DNA of 8,004 nt from an uncultured Pedobacter sp. (GTDB taxonomy: Bacteria > Bacteroidota > Bacteroidia > Sphingobacteriales > Sphingobacteriaceae). The stretch lies in the NCBI GenBank assembly GCA_946478755.1, contig CAMLDJ010000253.1, positions 1 through 8,004 of the forward strand. Reading direction: 5' to 3'. Numbering within the stretch: the stretch's first letter is position 1; the number at the start of each line of letters is the position of its first letter. Under the pieces are notes generated by a model. It worked only from the letters and a program-made list of their open reading frames with translations, was not told the origin of the DNA and made no database searches. Shown in pieces: positions 6,523-8,004 of this stretch. The position numbers and the translations under genes are program-made.

Positions 6523-6733
6523 TGGTCAAAATTTGAAACGTCCATTGATTATAGCGATGCTTGTTGACCTTTTCAAGCCTGACCTGGCTTTTATTCAAAA
6601 TGGAGCTGCTTTTCCAGATGAACTTATATCAGATAACTGTAACATAGATAAAAATAAACCAGGCGTGGGAATTACCACGGCAGAATTGAAAGCACGTAGA
6701 GATAGTATACTTATACTCCCTGCTACCCTATAA
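6467..6733 (+). CDS. Hypothetical 88-aa protein, possibly a truncated or frameshifted gene
   Basis: I do not recognise this protein. It has no signal peptide; the N-terminus is polar (MSKTNDKLKSFYYRIG). A moderately hydrophobic stretch follows (PLIIAMLVDLF, about 25-35), then a polar tail with KPGVGITTAELKARRDS. Composition looks coding-like rather than random. The reading ends at TAA 6731-6733, but a shift by one frame just before it opens another 26 or so residues that also look coding, so the gene may be broken (see the next entry). Its start is only 19 bases from the divergent MBL start and sits inside a repeat cluster, leaving little space for a promoter of its own. It could be a real small gene, a decayed fragment of a longer one, or chance. 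Confidence 0.45.
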   Translation: MSKTNDKLKSFYYRIGLLDGQNLKRPLIIAMLVDLFKPDLAFIQNGAAFPDELISDNCNIDKNKPGVGITTAELKARRDSILILPATL

Positions 6734-6804
6734 TTGATTATAGATATGAAGAAGGCTTAAAGAAGTTTGGAATGTCTTTCGTGTTTACGATGGAGTTTGC
6801 TTAA
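6706..6804 (+). pseudogene. Frameshifted C-terminal remnant resembling the last strand of a beta-barrel
   Basis: In a different frame from the 88-aa ORF, and opened by a stop at 6703-6705, the sequence reads YPIIDYRYEEGLKKFG, then MSFVFTMEFA before TAA at 6802-6804. There is no start codon suited to such a short piece. The end alternates large apolar with small or polar residues (F-G-M-S-F-V-F-T-M-E-F), the signature of a closing outer-membrane strand. A single shift around 6722-6735 would join it to the preceding ORF as ...SILILPAT-YPIIDYRYEEG. I infer a decayed gene, or the seam of a deletion, rather than an active product. Confidence 0.35.
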
Positions 6805-6902
6805 GAATATCAATAAGAGCGCACTGCGGACCATTCGTTCTATCATTCCGGTTGTGGTGTTATCAAAGCCAGTACTTGGAAATTCGGTACTCCGCAAAGC
6901 TC

Positions 6903-6958
6903 TGCTCACAAAAAACACACGCCATTGCTGCGCGCTGTCATGGTTTTTATATTGAGCA
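6903..6958. repeat. Imperfect hairpin, 56 bases
   Basis: Three nested stem segments pair in order: TGCTCA (6903-6908) with TGAGCA (6953-6958), an A-run (6910-6915) with TTTTT (6944-6948), and CCAT (6922-6925) with ATGG (6940-6943). They are separated by small internal loops, and a 14-base loop rich in GCGC closes the structure. The order is consistent with one long stem, but no covariation evidence is available. Confidence 0.45.
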
Positions 6959-6987
6959 TCGGTTGCTACGTGAATGCTACCTTTACC

Positions 6988-7033
6988 TTCATCCAGGATT
7001 TGCTAATGCTTCATCCTGGATAAAGCTAATCGC
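6988..7033. repeat. Two tandem imperfect copies of a 22-24 bp unit
   Basis: Copies at 6988-7009 and 7010-7033 share TTCATCC-(A/T)-GGAT, then GCTAAT, then GC, with 19 matching bases. Each copy contains ATCC-W-GGAT, itself palindromic, so ATCCAGGA (6991-6998) and TCCTGGAT (7014-7021) also form an 8-bp inverted repeat. The copies abut directly. Confidence 0.55.
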
Positions 7034-7045
7034 ATTCCTAGTTCA

Positions 7046-7184
7046 GCTCACCTGCGAGGTCGCTTCAGGCTGCGCAACTGTTATGATATTTGGAACAAAT
7101 ATTCATTCCAATTGCTTGTGTCAAGACATAGCCGTCTGACGTACTTCCTCAGCCGACACCTTAGCTCCGTTCGCAGCGGTGAGC
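7046..7184. repeat. Long imperfect inverted repeat spanning 139 bases
   Basis: GCTCACC-TGCGA (7046-7057) is the inverted complement of TCGCA-GC-GGTGAGC (7171-7184), apart from two extra bases. Weaker similarity continues inward (GCTTCAGG at 7062-7069 against CCTTAGC at 7159-7165). The enclosed segment holds a further TTGGAA/TTCCAA repeat. The right arm ends 45 bases before the ATG of the 218-aa gene. The shape resembles recombination sites such as integron attC, or a structured RNA, but I do not see clear attC core motifs. Confidence 0.5.
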
Positions 7185-7229
7185 GTGTCACTTTTCAGGT
7201 ACAGAATATAAAAACTATATTAGCTCATA

Positions 7230-7886
7230 ATGAAAACACAAATTACGTTAATCTTAATCTTTTTATCTCTATGCTCGTTTGGACAGTCAAACCTAAGCGA
7301 CATTACCAAACGCGCCTCGGTAATACGCACACCATATTCTACTATCCAATATGGTAACAAGGCTTATCTATTGAGCAGTAAAATACTTTTGCTAGAGGAG
7401 ATTAAGCTTGTTTTAAAAGAGTTGGAGAAAACTAAGCAAACAATCGTCAATCCAAGAGGGGGAACTGCATTTGGTGATCTTGATAGTCCTCATTTTTCTT
7501 CAAACACATTAGGATTAGAAGATGTCAAACAAATAAAATTGATAGGGATTGTTAAAGGCAGTAATTATTCTCTCTTACATCTTCAAGTGACTTATAATTA
7601 CAGTGATGTTCCAAATGGTATCCTAATAGCTTTAGATAAAGCCAGTCAAATAACTGGCTGGATGTTTTCTGATGGCTGTGCAAATGGAGGAAATCCAAAT
7701 GGGAACATCTTAAGGGATGTTACTCTTAAAAAAAGTGCCTTAATCGAGATAGAGGAGAGCTCATGGGGGCGCAACACAGAAAGTTATTCCATGAAATCCA
7801 CCTATAGCCTTGTACATGTTGGGCTATTGAGTAATAAGACTGGCGGAGGCCCTAAATTCAAACTTCTTAAACGCAAATTCACTTAG
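7230..7886 (+). CDS. Unrecognised secreted protein, 218 aa
   Basis: I do not recognise this family. It begins with a clear Sec signal peptide, MKTQITLILIFLSLCSFGQS, cleaved near residue 18-20; there is no lipobox at the end of the hydrophobic core. The mature protein contains a charged segment likely to be helical (LLLEEIKLVLKELEKTKQ, 53-70), then mainly beta-like stretches (KLIGIVKG, SLLHLQVTYNYSD, ILIALDKASQITGWMFSDG). It also has a Gly/Asn loop (NGGNPNGN, 152-159) and a basic C-terminus (KFKLLKRKFT). The single remaining cysteine, C150, has no partner. Codons are A/T-ending (ata, tta, aaa) more than in the genes at 61-5142, suggesting a different origin. It sits alone between the repeat-rich region and a terminator, so it appears monocistronic. 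No promoter is visible within 100 bases upstream. Confidence 0.75.
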   Translation: MKTQITLILIFLSLCSFGQSNLSDITKRASVIRTPYSTIQYGNKAYLLSSKILLLEEIKLVLKELEKTKQTIVNPRGGTAFGDLDSPHFSSNTLGLEDVKQIKLIGIVKGSNYSLLHLQVTYNYSDVPNGILIALDKASQITGWMFSDGCANGGNPNGNILRDVTLKKSALIEIEESSWGRNTESYSMKSTYSLVHVGLLSNKTGGGPKFKLLKRKFT

Positions 7887-7952
7887 CAAATCAGTTCAAT
7901 ACATTTATTTACAGTTTGTCCTTTGATTTATCTCTAAGATGTTTGAAAAAAG

Positions 7953-7985
7953 AAAAGGACGCTCCATCCAGAGGCGTCCTTTTTC
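7953..7985 (+). terminator. Intrinsic terminator after the 218-aa gene
   Basis: AAAAGGACGC (7953-7962) pairs perfectly with GCGTCCTTTT (7974-7983), leaving an 11-base loop, and the right arm runs into TTTTTC. It lies 66 bases past the stop codon. The A-run on the left side means it could also work for a minus-strand transcript entering from the right. Confidence 0.85.
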
Positions 7986-8004
7986 TAACCAAATATAAAC
8001 CTGT

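Larger units (their letters stand above)
6805..7229. other. Gene-free, repeat-rich intergenic region
   Basis: No frame on either strand gives a convincing protein: the open stretches are short, rich in Cys, His, Trp and Arg, and lack plausible starts. Instead the region holds a hairpin at 6903-6958, a small hairpin at 6961-6981 (GGTTGC against GCTACC, one mismatch), a tandem duplication at 6988-7033, a 6-bp inverted repeat TTGGAA/TTCCAA at 7090-7111, and a long imperfect inverted repeat at 7046-7184. No Bacteroidota promoter consensus is evident before the gene at 7230. It could be a recombination site, a structured RNA or a decayed mobile element. Confidence 0.5.

Noticed and set aside
6852..7139. 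95-codon plus-strand ORF in the intergenic region
   Set aside because: Its composition (many Cys, His, Trp) and lack of any motif look non-coding, and it runs through the tandem and inverted repeats.
7046..7184. Definite integron attC site
   Set aside because: The inverted architecture is suggestive, but I cannot find GTTRRRY/RYYYAAC core sites in the right places, and no integrase is in the window.
7112..7357. 81-codon ORF overlapping the start of the 218-aa gene
   Set aside because: It overlaps a gene with a clear signal peptide in another frame and resembles random translation.

Overview
The window looks like chromosomal DNA of a member of the Bacteroidota, probably Sphingobacteriaceae (Pedobacter-like). 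Supporting signs are the family mix (YceI, DUF5777-type barrel, lipoprotein M3 peptidase, secreted MBL hydrolase), signal peptides ending in -AQ, lipoproteins, start codons without a clear Shine-Dalgarno, and one good Bacteroidota-type promoter (TTG, 19 bp, TAATTTTG). The genus is inference.

Left part (1-2101, + strand): the tail of an upstream gene, probably an outer-membrane barrel, runs into a tight three-gene operon. It encodes a secreted YceI-like protein, a DUF5777-like outer-membrane beta-barrel, and a Rieske [2Fe-2S] lipoprotein on a glycine-rich tether. All three are envelope proteins spaced 8-17 bases apart, so they probably serve one envelope redox or lipid/quinone-related task. 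A 12-bp perfect hairpin at 2067-2101 separates the operon from the convergent gene and probably ends transcription both ways.

Middle part (2112-6447, - strand): three exported proteins. In transcription order they are a secreted metallo-beta-lactamase-fold hydrolase with nine octapeptide repeats behind its signal peptide, an unrecognised 267-aa lipoprotein with its own promoter, and an M3-family zinc metallopeptidase lipoprotein with an intact HEFGH site. The last two may be co-transcribed.

Right part (6448-8004) is accessory in character. A small ORF of unknown function starts divergently, 19 bases from the MBL gene, within a cluster of TTTTAGA repeats. It is followed by an apparent frameshifted remnant whose last residues look like a closing beta-barrel strand. 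About 425 bases (6805-7229) then hold no convincing gene but are dense in imperfect inverted and tandem repeats, including a 139-bp inverted structure at 7046-7184. An A/T-rich gene for an unrecognised secreted 218-aa protein follows, closed by a strong intrinsic terminator. This stretch resembles a small insertion or cassette next to a decayed gene and is the part most worth a second look. No tRNA, rRNA, CRISPR array, recombinase or intact insertion sequence is visible.
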